Shown one piece after another: positions 1 through 5,094 of a stretch of DNA of 5,094 nucleotides (position 1 is its first letter; each line of letters opens with the position of its first letter). A model generated the notes under the pieces. That model had not been told where the DNA came from and made no database searches. It was given only the letters and a program-made list of their open reading frames with translations. Source of the DNA: DATKYK01 sp034430255 (lineage in GTDB: Bacteria; Chloroflexota; Dehalococcoidia; E44-bin15); contig DAOUEU010000171.1 in NCBI GenBank assembly GCA_034430255.1, positions 1 through 5,094 on the forward strand. Direction: 5' to 3'. The translations under genes were made by a program, and so were the position numbers.

Positions 1-620
1 TGCTGAGACAGCTCTATGAGCTCAGGAAGAAGGATAACCCACCGATTACCGGCGCCGAAGCGCTAGCTGTGGTCGTTTCCAGCACCGCCATGCCCAGGGA
101 GCGGTTTAACCAGATGCTCAAGGAGCTTCTAGATGAGCTAGGCGACGCTATAGGCATCACGGATTACCGGGTGAGGCTGATGCTCGTGGGTAGCATACTG
201 GATGACCCGAATTACGTTAAGGTAATCGAAGATATGGGCGGGCTGGTAGTCACCGACTCGCTATGCTTCGGCACGCGGATCTTCTGGGTAGACGTGGATG
301 AGCAGGGAGATGACCCCCTGCAGGCCCTCGCCAAGTACTACATCCAGGATAAGCAGGCCTGCCCGCGCATGTTCGACCGACAGACTAGCAGGTCCAAGTT
401 TATCCAGGACATGGTCAAGGAGTTCAAGGTGGACGGTGTGATCGGCCTGCGGATGGTGTACTGCGACTTGTATACCGGTGAGCTCTTCATGCTGGACAAG
501 GATCTCAAGGCAGCCAAGGTTCCCCTGCTAAGGCTGGATAGGGAGTATGCGGTCGTTGGAGCCGGGCAGTTGAGGACCAGGGCGCAGGCATTCGTTGAAA
601 GTATAGGAGGCAGACGATGA
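1..620 (+). CDS. 2-hydroxyacyl-CoA dehydratase / benzoyl-CoA reductase catalytic subunit (HgdB/BcrC fold), 5'-truncated
   Basis: The reading frame is open from base 3, so the gene starts before the window; GTG 69 is only an internal codon. About 205 C-terminal residues are visible, roughly half of the usual 380-430. Three cysteines lie in family-typical settings: C88 of the visible part in TDSLCFGTR, C120 in ACPRMFDRQ, and C154 in MVYCDLYTGE. The closing segment, VPLLRLDREY followed by GQLRTRAQAFVE, is the usual C-terminal signature of BcrC/BadD/HgdB proteins. Family knowledge: two such subunits form the catalytic component, each holding a [4Fe-4S] cluster through cysteines, and take low-potential electrons from the ATP-dependent activator. 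The gene shares ATGA with the next one, so the two are translationally coupled. Whether it is a dehydratase or an aryl-CoA reductase subunit cannot be decided from this half. Confidence 0.88.
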   Translation, partial: LRQLYELRKKDNPPITGAEALAVVVSSTAMPRERFNQMLKELLDELGDAIGITDYRVRLMLVGSILDDPNYVKVIEDMGGLVVTDSLCFGTRIFWVDVDEQGDDPLQALAKYYIQDKQACPRMFDRQTSRSKFIQDMVKEFKVDGVIGLRMVYCDLYTGELFMLDKDLKAAKVPLLRLDREYAVVGAGQLRTRAQAFVESIGGRR

Positions 621-1921
621 GCAGAGTCCCAAAGCAGTCGGAAAAGGCAATACAGCTCTACAAAGACGATACCGCCTACATGCAGATGCTGTATGATGCC
701 CTAGGACTGGATGAATCCGAGGAAGCAGAGATCAACCGTGCCGTGATTCAGGCGGTAATGGACAGAAGTAATGCAGTATTGCAGTGTATCGAAAGGGACG
801 AACCTTTCATCGCTAGCTGGTACCCATATTCGGCGGAGTTCCTGACCGCCATGGATGTTACATGGTGGATGTTTGCCCAAACGGCATTCCTGGGCATTGA
901 AACGCCGCACGTCCTCGAGGATGTCGATGGGGGCGAGCGGCTGCTGGGCAGTGATTTCTGCACCGTGCTCAGGCTGCTGCTGTACTACGTGGAGGCCGAT
1001 GTGAGCCCCAAGCCGAGCGCCCTCGTTGCTTTGCTCCATCCCTGCGACGGTACAACCATCGTTCACCAGGCAATTGCGCACGGCAAGTGGGCGGATGTAC
1101 CCATCTTTGGCGCCGACCCGCCTTACTGGGAAGACGAACGGGCTATTGAATACTACGCCAATGAGATGAGACGGTTGGTGGACTTCGTGAGCGAAATCAC
1201 CGGTAAGAAGCTGGACATCGACCGACTGCGTGAGGTGTGCAAGCAGTCCAACAAGATATATGCGCTGTGGCAGGAATACAACGACCTCAGGCGGGCGGTG
1301 CCATGCCCCCACGACTGGACCATAGGCCCCCCGCAGGCCTTCGCCATGACGACCTATTACTATGTTGGCAAGCCTGAGGGTGAAGTGTGGTTCAAGAAAC
1401 TGATCGCTAACGCCGAGAAGCGGGTAAAGGCAGGGGTCAGCGGTGTGTCCGGCGGAGAGAGGATAAGGGTACTGTGGTTCGACATACTGCCGTTGCTGTG
1501 GCAGTGGGACATCCAGCCGTGGATGGAGTCGGAGTGGGGGATTAACATTGTGATGAATATGTTTGGATACACTCCATTCACCCCGATAGATACCAAGAAC
1601 GAGAAGACCATGTTCCACGATATGGCCAAGAGGTCCCTTAACGACTTCCCTATGGTGCGCCAGGCACGGGGTGTGGCGGATAACTTCCTGAGTGACATTG
1701 AGCGGATAGTCAAGGACTACAAGATAGACTGTGTTATATGGCCGGGGCATATGGGTCATAAGGATGGAGCGGCGAGTATTGGCATGATGCGAGAGAAATG
1801 TCGCGAGATTGGGGTTCCTTTCCTGTATATCGGGCTGGACCTCTTTGACAAGCGCTACACAACACCGGACGAGGTCAAGGACAGGCTCTCCACCTTCTTC
1901 AGTTCGCACGGACTGGGGTAG
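617..1921 (+). CDS. 2-hydroxyacyl-CoA dehydratase / benzoyl-CoA reductase catalytic subunit (HgdB/BcrB fold), full length
   Basis: This is a 434-residue cytoplasmic protein of normal family length. The ATG start overlaps the upstream stop (ATGA) and has an AGGAGG ribosome site at 605-610, six bases upstream. Family features are an N-terminal PYSAEFLTAMD segment (70-80), cysteines C115 (SDFCTVL) and C143 (HPCDG), GADPPYWEDE (165-174), and a helical TGKKLDIDRLREVCKQSN stretch (195-212). The C-terminal part has DCVIWPGHMGHKD (371-383), then VPFLYIGLDLFDKRYT (400-415). C115 and C143 are the likely cluster ligands. Where I would expect a further ligand near the C-terminal GH motif, the sequence reads GHMGHKDG, so C372, H381 or water may complete the site (inference). 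It should pair with the upstream subunit as the heterodimeric catalytic component served by the downstream activator. Its length would suit a BcrB-like subunit, but the substrate is unknown. Confidence 0.88.
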   Translation: MSRVPKQSEKAIQLYKDDTAYMQMLYDALGLDESEEAEINRAVIQAVMDRSNAVLQCIERDEPFIASWYPYSAEFLTAMDVTWWMFAQTAFLGIETPHVLEDVDGGERLLGSDFCTVLRLLLYYVEADVSPKPSALVALLHPCDGTTIVHQAIAHGKWADVPIFGADPPYWEDERAIEYYANEMRRLVDFVSEITGKKLDIDRLREVCKQSNKIYALWQEYNDLRRAVPCPHDWTIGPPQAFAMTTYYYVGKPEGEVWFKKLIANAEKRVKAGVSGVSGGERIRVLWFDILPLLWQWDIQPWMESEWGINIVMNMFGYTPFTPIDTKNEKTMFHDMAKRSLNDFPMVRQARGVADNFLSDIERIVKDYKIDCVIWPGHMGHKDGAASIGMMREKCREIGVPFLYIGLDLFDKRYTTPDEVKDRLSTFFSSHGLG

Positions 1922-1950
1922 AAATATAGATCAGAAGGTAAGTAAGAAAG

Positions 1951-1957
1951 GGAGGTG
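1951..1957 (+). promoter_or_regulatory. Ribosome binding site for the activator gene
   Basis: GGAGGTG lies five bases before GTG 1963. This strong Shine-Dalgarno match fixes the GTG start, which also places the first nucleotide-binding motif (GCDVGSATGKAV) right at the N-terminus, as in HgdC-type proteins. Confidence 0.8.
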
Positions 1958-1962
1958 CTTTT

Positions 1963-2751
1963 GTGATAGTTGGAGGCTGTGATGTAGGCTCTGCCACCGG
2001 TAAGGCGGTTGTGATGAAGAACGGTGAAGTCACCTCATACGTGATTATCCCCTCCACTACCAAGCCAGAGATCACGGCGCGTGCCGCCATGGATGAGGCT
2101 ATTGAAAAAGCGGGACTAGCATCGCTTGAGGATCTGGAATATATCGTGGGAACCGGCTATGGCCGTCTCAAGGTTCCTTTTGCCAGTGAAAACGTCTCGG
2201 AGATAACATGCCACGCCCGCGGTGCCCACTGGCTTTGCCCCACCGTGCGGACGGTGGTCGACATCGGTGGGCAGGACTGCAAGGTCATGTCCATAAGCGA
2301 GACGGGTGGAGTGAATGAGTTTGTGATGAACGACCGCTGCGCAGCGGGGACAGGGAAGTTCTTCGAGATGATGGCCAATCGGCTCGACTGCGGTCTTGAA
2401 GGCCTCTCGGTGCTTTCCCTCCAGTCAGAAAACCCGGCCGCCATTACCAGCCAGTGTAGCGTGTTCGCTGAGTCAGAGGTTGTAACCCTCATCAACGAGG
2501 GGATGGAGTTGGTAGACATCGCCGCCGGGCTGCACAGCTCCGTAGCAGGACGGCTGAGTTCCATGGTGAGAAAGGTTGGCCTTATCGAGGACGTGGCACT
2601 GACCGGCGGGTGCGCCAAGAACGAAGGCCTGGCCAAGGCGTTGGAGGATAAGTTAAAGGTAAGTGTGATAAAGCTGCCCACAGACCCACAGATCGCCGGG
2701 GCGATAGGGGCAGCCGTCATCGCCAGGGAGAGACTGAGCCAGAAATCCTAA
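1963..2751 (+). CDS. ATP-dependent activator of 2-hydroxyacyl-CoA dehydratase / benzoyl-CoA reductase (BadF/BadG/BcrA/BcrD/HgdC family)
   Basis: This 262-residue protein has the compact length of HgdC-type activators. It shows the ASKHA/actin-like ATPase motifs in order: phosphate-1 GCDVGSATGKAV (5-16), phosphate-2 DIGGQDCKV (100-108), and the adenosine-site TGGCAKNEG (214-222). C126 in NDRCAAGTGKF and C165 in SQCSVFAESEV are 39 residues apart, the spacing known for the two cysteines that each monomer gives to the single [4Fe-4S] cluster bridging the homodimer. The VDIAAGLHSSVAGR helix (184-197) is also family-typical. Family role: ATP hydrolysis drives one low-potential electron, normally from ferredoxin or flavodoxin, into the catalytic subunits. 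It follows them after a 41-base gap, so one operon is likely. Only one activator gene is visible, which fits a homodimer; benzoyl-CoA reductases usually have two different ATPase subunits, so a second could lie upstream of the window. Confidence 0.93.
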   Translation: MIVGGCDVGSATGKAVVMKNGEVTSYVIIPSTTKPEITARAAMDEAIEKAGLASLEDLEYIVGTGYGRLKVPFASENVSEITCHARGAHWLCPTVRTVVDIGGQDCKVMSISETGGVNEFVMNDRCAAGTGKFFEMMANRLDCGLEGLSVLSLQSENPAAITSQCSVFAESEVVTLINEGMELVDIAAGLHSSVAGRLSSMVRKVGLIEDVALTGGCAKNEGLAKALEDKLKVSVIKLPTDPQIAGAIGAAVIARERLSQKS

Positions 2752-2810
2752 GCCGATTACCCCCTGCCAAGATACCACATAGCCTAATTGAACTGGCAGC
2801 CTTCATTGTT

Positions 2811-2867
2811 CTGTCACTCTGAGCGATAGCTAATAGTACCGATTCTTCGCTTCGCTTAGAATTACGG
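2811..2867. repeat. Imperfect palindrome, REP/MITE-like intergenic element
   Basis: The left arm, CTGTCACTCTGAGCGA (2811-2826), pairs with the right arm, TCGCTTAGAATTACGG (2852-2867), around a 25-base loop. The arms match at 12 of 16 positions as plain inverted repeats, and G-T pairing would help in RNA. The right side, GATTCTTCGCTTCGCTTAGAAT, resembles from memory the dispersed palindrome TCTGAGCGAAGCGAAGAATC found between genes in many environmental bacterial genomes; this was not searched. The left arm has diverged more. It sits in the 169-base gap (2752-2920) between the activator and the ACS-like gene. No clear promoter was seen there. A transcribed hairpin could attenuate readthrough or stabilise the upstream mRNA end, but no U-tract follows, so it is not a standard terminator. 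Confidence 0.5.
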
Positions 2868-2920
2868 ATAAGGTTATTAAACATCTCAAGGAATCCAGGT
2901 CTGCCAAGCGGAAACAGATC

Positions 2921-3733
2921 ATGGCAATCTTCGATATATATGTTAGGAAGCTGACTCAATACGGGGCGGAGGTGCGCCAGAAGGGTGGCGAAGTCAGGGA
3001 GATGAATTGTCCCCCCTCAGTCAGCGAGCTTCTTGAAGGGCTTCCGGTGCGGGTTGGCCCTGGGGCGAGCCCGGGCATAATACTCAGGGGAGACACCTTC
3101 ATCGAGTTGGGTAATCCGGATAGCGGTTCATCCGCCTTTCTGCTGTGGACCGATAACACCCCCCTGCTCAGAGACGGCAGGATTACTCTCATCGGCCCCG
3201 ATATCCCGGAATCGTCAGGGGGCAGCCTTCCCTTCGGCCAGGTCCTCATGGTCGGTGGGGAGAGCCTCAGCGAAAAAGAGCACGAAGAGCTGGCGCGCAA
3301 CCAGTACATAGCCGACCAGATAGAGGGCTACATGATAAAAAGCATACCTCAGCACATGTGGAGCAGGGTGAGCAAGGAGGTGGCGGAGAAGGGCTTTTGT
3401 TTCGAGACCCTGGGAAGAGCGCTGATGGCCATTTTCAAGTCCGAGGTGCCCAAGATACAGACAATGGAAATTATCTTCGTTACATCAAGCAGGGAGGACC
3501 TTAAGCCCCTGGAGAGCATCGACGAGCAGGTGCGGGAGATATCCCATAACATCACCAAGGATGTCTGGAAGGCTAAAGGCTACGACCTGGATGAAATCGA
3601 GTGCACCCTCGGCTGGGACTGCCGCTCCTGCGAATATAAACCGGTGTGCGATGAAATCAGGACGGTAGTCAAGGTGCGCAAGAAAAAGACCAGCAAGAGT
3701 AAAAGCGTAGGGAAGGACGGCACTAGTGGTTGA
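2921..3733 (+). CDS. Acetyl-CoA synthase beta-subunit-like (AcsB/CdhC-related) short protein with C-terminal four-Cys motif
   Basis: This is a 270-residue protein without signal peptide or membrane segment. Residues about 45-205 resemble the part of acetyl-CoA synthase just before the A-cluster domain: DTFIELGNP (58-66), ITLIGPDIPE (88-97), the SLPFGQVLMVGG strand region (102-113), YIADQIEGYM (129-138), WSRVSKEVAEKGF (147-159), LGRALMAIFKSE (164-175) and IFVTSSREDL (185-194). Full ACS is far longer (CdhC about 470, bacterial AcsB about 730 residues). Here the nickel A-cluster domain and its Cys-Gly-Cys are absent. The protein instead ends with C228-x5-C234-x2-C237-x5-C243 (ECTLGWDCRSCEYKPVC), likely an Fe-S or other metal site, then a lysine-rich tail. 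It therefore cannot be a normal acetyl-CoA synthase; its reaction is unknown. It overlaps the CooC-like gene by 8 bases. The ATG has only a weak ribosome site, and the frame stays open upstream to 2837 with no ATG, GTG or TTG. Confidence 0.78.
   Translation: MAIFDIYVRKLTQYGAEVRQKGGEVREMNCPPSVSELLEGLPVRVGPGASPGIILRGDTFIELGNPDSGSSAFLLWTDNTPLLRDGRITLIGPDIPESSGGSLPFGQVLMVGGESLSEKEHEELARNQYIADQIEGYMIKSIPQHMWSRVSKEVAEKGFCFETLGRALMAIFKSEVPKIQTMEIIFVTSSREDLKPLESIDEQVREISHNITKDVWKAKGYDLDEIECTLGWDCRSCEYKPVCDEIRTVVKVRKKKTSKSKSVGKDGTSG
3711..3717 (+). promoter_or_regulatory. Ribosome binding site supporting GTG start of the CooC-like gene
   Basis: GGAAGGA lies eight bases before GTG 3726, inside the 3' end of the ACS-like gene. 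It favours the GTG start over TTG 3756 or ATG 3765, which sit too close to or inside the first beta-strand before the P-loop. Confidence 0.6.
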
Positions 3734-4523
3734 ACCGTTTAAGACTAGCGAGAGGTTGGTTGCCATGGTTGGCAAGGGGGGCACAGGTAAGACCGCATTT
3801 ACCGCCATGATGACCAAGGTACTTCTGGAGAGCGGGAGAGGGGGCAAGCTGCTGCTCATTGACGCCGATCCGGCCATGGGCCTGCCCCTTGCTCTTGGCG
3901 TACACGTCGAGCGAACCGTGGGTCAGGCTCGAGAGAAAATAATCATTACTGCGAGGAAGGGAAAAGAGGAGGAAAAGCAGCACCTCGCAGACACGGTTGA
4001 CTATTTAGTTATGGAAGCCCTCAACGAGATGGATGGCTTCGCCATGCTGGCTATGGGGCGCACCGACACGCTGGGCTGCTACTGCCCGGTAAATGATATC
4101 CTTCGCAGTGTTATAGAAACCCTCGCCGGTAGCTTTGACACCATCCTCATCGATGGCGAGGCCGGCCTGGAGCAAATAAATAGGCAGGTAATGGGCCATG
4201 TCGATACCCTTATAATTATTAGCGACGCTACATCCAGAGGCCTGCAAACCGCAGCCCAGATAAAAGGGATGGCGCAAAGCGAGAGGGTGATCCAGTGTGA
4301 GAGGCTGGGCCTGGTATTTAACAGAGTACACGGAAACGAGGAATTATTAAAACAAGCCGCACAGGATATGGGACTGGAGGTCTTTGGTTACATCCCCCAG
4401 GACGAAGATATCGCCCACTACGATCTGCTGGGCAAGCCTTTAATGGAGCTCACCACATCACCAGGCCTTGCCGCCGTCCGCAATATCGTGGAAAAACGCA
4501 TCTTTGCGGAGCGCTTCAGCTAG
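3726..4523 (+). CDS. cooC: CooC/AcsF-type nickel-insertion ATPase (MinD/ParA-like SIMIBI family)
   Basis: This is a 265-residue cytoplasmic P-loop ATPase of normal CooC length. The deviant Walker A is GKGGTGKT (16-23, signature lysine K17). LLLIDADPAMGLPLAL (42-57) forms switch I/A', C118-Y-C120 sits in GCYCPVNDILR, and the Walker B region is TILIDGEAGLE (139-149). FNRV and the YIPQDEDI region follow in the C-terminal half. Family knowledge: the Cys-x-Cys pair of CooC and AcsF lies at the dimer interface and binds Ni(II), with ATP-driven dimerisation linked to nickel insertion into CODH or ACS. The gene overlaps the ACS-like gene by 8 bases, so its natural client is most likely that protein or a partner of it (inference). 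The symbol is used at family level; an AcsF-like role is equally possible. A ten-residue N-terminal extension precedes the first beta-strand. No CODH gene is in the window. Confidence 0.9.
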   Translation: MVEPFKTSERLVAMVGKGGTGKTAFTAMMTKVLLESGRGGKLLLIDADPAMGLPLALGVHVERTVGQAREKIIITARKGKEEEKQHLADTVDYLVMEALNEMDGFAMLAMGRTDTLGCYCPVNDILRSVIETLAGSFDTILIDGEAGLEQINRQVMGHVDTLIIISDATSRGLQTAAQIKGMAQSERVIQCERLGLVFNRVHGNEELLKQAAQDMGLEVFGYIPQDEDIAHYDLLGKPLMELTTSPGLAAVRNIVEKRIFAERFS

Positions 4524-4623
4524 CCACTTCACGGTCAGCCCAGAAAACCTGTACCCTGAAGATACGCGTTCAAAGAGCCTTAACTGGGATTCAGCATCCG
4601 CTTTCATGAAATTCGGCCAGACT

Positions 4624-4673
4624 ATCACCCTAACATGAAGCACACCTACCTTTTAGCCCGAAAGTAGGGTGAT
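4624..4673. repeat. Inverted repeat at the convergent gene junction
   Basis: ATCACCCTA (4624-4632) and TAGGGTGAT (4665-4673) are a perfect 9-base inverted repeat around a 32-base loop. It spans the stop codon of the minus-strand SDR gene in the 122-base gap after the CooC-like gene. It could act as a shared stop or mRNA-end structure, but the loop is long and no T-run follows on either strand, so terminator function is only a guess. The rest of the gap (4524-4645) shows nothing else I can support. Confidence 0.3.
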
Positions 4674-5094
4674 TTCTGCAATACCCAACGGCGGACCAGG
4701 GGGCGAAAAAGTGGCACCAGATACCGCTTATAACCCAATAGCGAGGCTATCTCCTGTACAAAGTCTTCAAACGTGTGCTGCTGATAGTTGAGCAAACTCT
4801 GGCTTTCACTGGTATCTAACCAGTCAGTCATAGCAGCTTTGGAACCGAAGGCCCTTTCAGGAAGCATCCCGATTCCCATGGCATTCATCATCCGCCCCAT
4901 AAAATCTCTATAATAGAGCTGGCCACTAGGCCCACCTCCGATAAGTAATATCTTGCCCCATACTTTTTTACTGCTTACCGCATTGGCAAGGGCCAGCCCA
5001 GCATCACGCGGATGGACAAATTCAATTCGCATGTCCAGAGGGAAATCGAACATCTTCGGAAGCTCCTCAACCCCACCCAACGACATTGGGGGCA
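4646..5094 (-). CDS. NAD(P)-dependent epimerase/dehydratase family protein (extended SDR), N-terminus outside the window
   Basis: The minus-strand frame runs open to the right edge, so the ATG at 5086 is probably internal; the two residues before it are Pro-Pro. About 148 C-terminal residues are visible. IEFVHPRDAGLALANAV is the conserved substrate-domain segment of extended SDRs. It is followed by WGKILLIGGG, YYRDFM, and a LLNYQQHTFEDFVQEI segment typical of the C-terminal part of nucleoside-sugar-epimerase-like oxidoreductases. A basic tail (RPLVRRWVLQKSPYFRAKR) ends the protein. The NAD-binding GxxGxxG and catalytic YxxxK would lie in the missing part, so substrate and activity cannot be judged. 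It faces the CooC-like gene with a 122-base gap and is most likely a separate transcription unit, functionally unrelated to the anaerobic operon. Confidence 0.82.
   Translation of the reverse strand, partial: PPMSLGGVEELPKMFDFPLDMRIEFVHPRDAGLALANAVSSKKVWGKILLIGGGPSGQLYYRDFMGRMMNAMGIGMLPERAFGSKAAMTDWLDTSESQSLLNYQQHTFEDFVQEIASLLGYKRYLVPLFRPLVRRWVLQKSPYFRAKR

Noticed and set aside
69..71. GTG 69 as the start of the first gene
   Set aside because: The frame continues upstream to the window edge with family-like sequence, and the resulting protein would be only half the family length. The gene is cut by the window.
701..1909. Long minus-strand open frame (402 codons) opposite the second catalytic subunit
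   Set aside because: It is the antisense shadow of a well-supported gene. Its translation shows no recognisable domain, and no ribosome site or separate context supports it.
2789..2862. Promoter-like hexamers (TTGAAC at 2789, TAGAAT at 2857) before the ACS-like gene
   Set aside because: The hexamers are not spaced to form a -35/-10 pair, and TAGAAT lies inside the palindromic repeat. This is not enough to call a promoter.
4527..4561. Possible hairpin CTTCACGGT / ACCCTGAAG after the CooC-like stop as a terminator
   Set aside because: The stem has a mismatch, the loop is 17 bases, and no T-run follows, so it does not meet rho-independent terminator criteria.
4458..4643. Minus-strand 61-codon frame beginning with GTG just after the SDR stop
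   Set aside because: It overlaps the 3' end of the CooC-like gene by 66 bases, has no recognised motif and no clear ribosome site. It was kept out, although its upstream half lies in otherwise empty sequence.

Overview
The window carries five protein-coding genes: four on the + strand followed by one convergent gene on the - strand. The first and last are cut by the window edges. The + genes suggest a strict anaerobe that uses oxygen-sensitive iron-sulfur and possibly nickel enzymes. The short REP-like palindrome in the intergenic gap, the codon use and the style of the terminal SDR protein would fit an anaerobic Chloroflexota lineage such as Dehalococcoidia. A Desulfobacterota-type anaerobe is also possible. 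This taxonomic guess is inference and weakly held.

Positions 1-2751 hold a 2-hydroxyacyl-CoA dehydratase / class I benzoyl-CoA reductase-type system. It consists of the C-terminal half of one HgdB/BcrC-fold catalytic subunit (ends 620), a second full-length HgdB/BcrB-fold subunit (617-1921, sharing ATGA with the first), and an ATP-dependent BadF/BcrA/HgdC-type activator (1963-2751). In this family the activator hydrolyses ATP to push a low-potential electron from its subunit-bridging [4Fe-4S] cluster to the two-subunit catalytic component. The catalytic component then dehydrates a 2-hydroxyacyl-CoA or reduces an aryl/enoyl-CoA. The substrate cannot be read from the sequence.

Positions 2752-2920 are a 169-base gap containing an imperfect palindrome that resembles a widespread dispersed repeat. 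After it come two translationally coupled genes. The first (2921-3733) is a short protein related to the middle part of the acetyl-CoA synthase beta subunit (AcsB/CdhC). It lacks the nickel A-cluster domain and ends in its own four-cysteine motif. The second (3726-4523) is a CooC/AcsF-type MinD-family ATPase with an intact deviant Walker A motif and the Cys-x-Cys metal-binding motif.

The unusual feature of the window is this pair, an ACS-like cut-down protein plus a nickel-insertion-type ATPase, placed directly after a dehydratase/reductase operon with no CODH or complete ACS in view. Either it serves the dehydratase/reductase, for example in cluster maturation or electron transfer, or it is an independent metalloprotein module. 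The window ends with a convergent gene (4646-5094) for the C-terminal part of an extended short-chain dehydrogenase/epimerase, probably a separate transcription unit.
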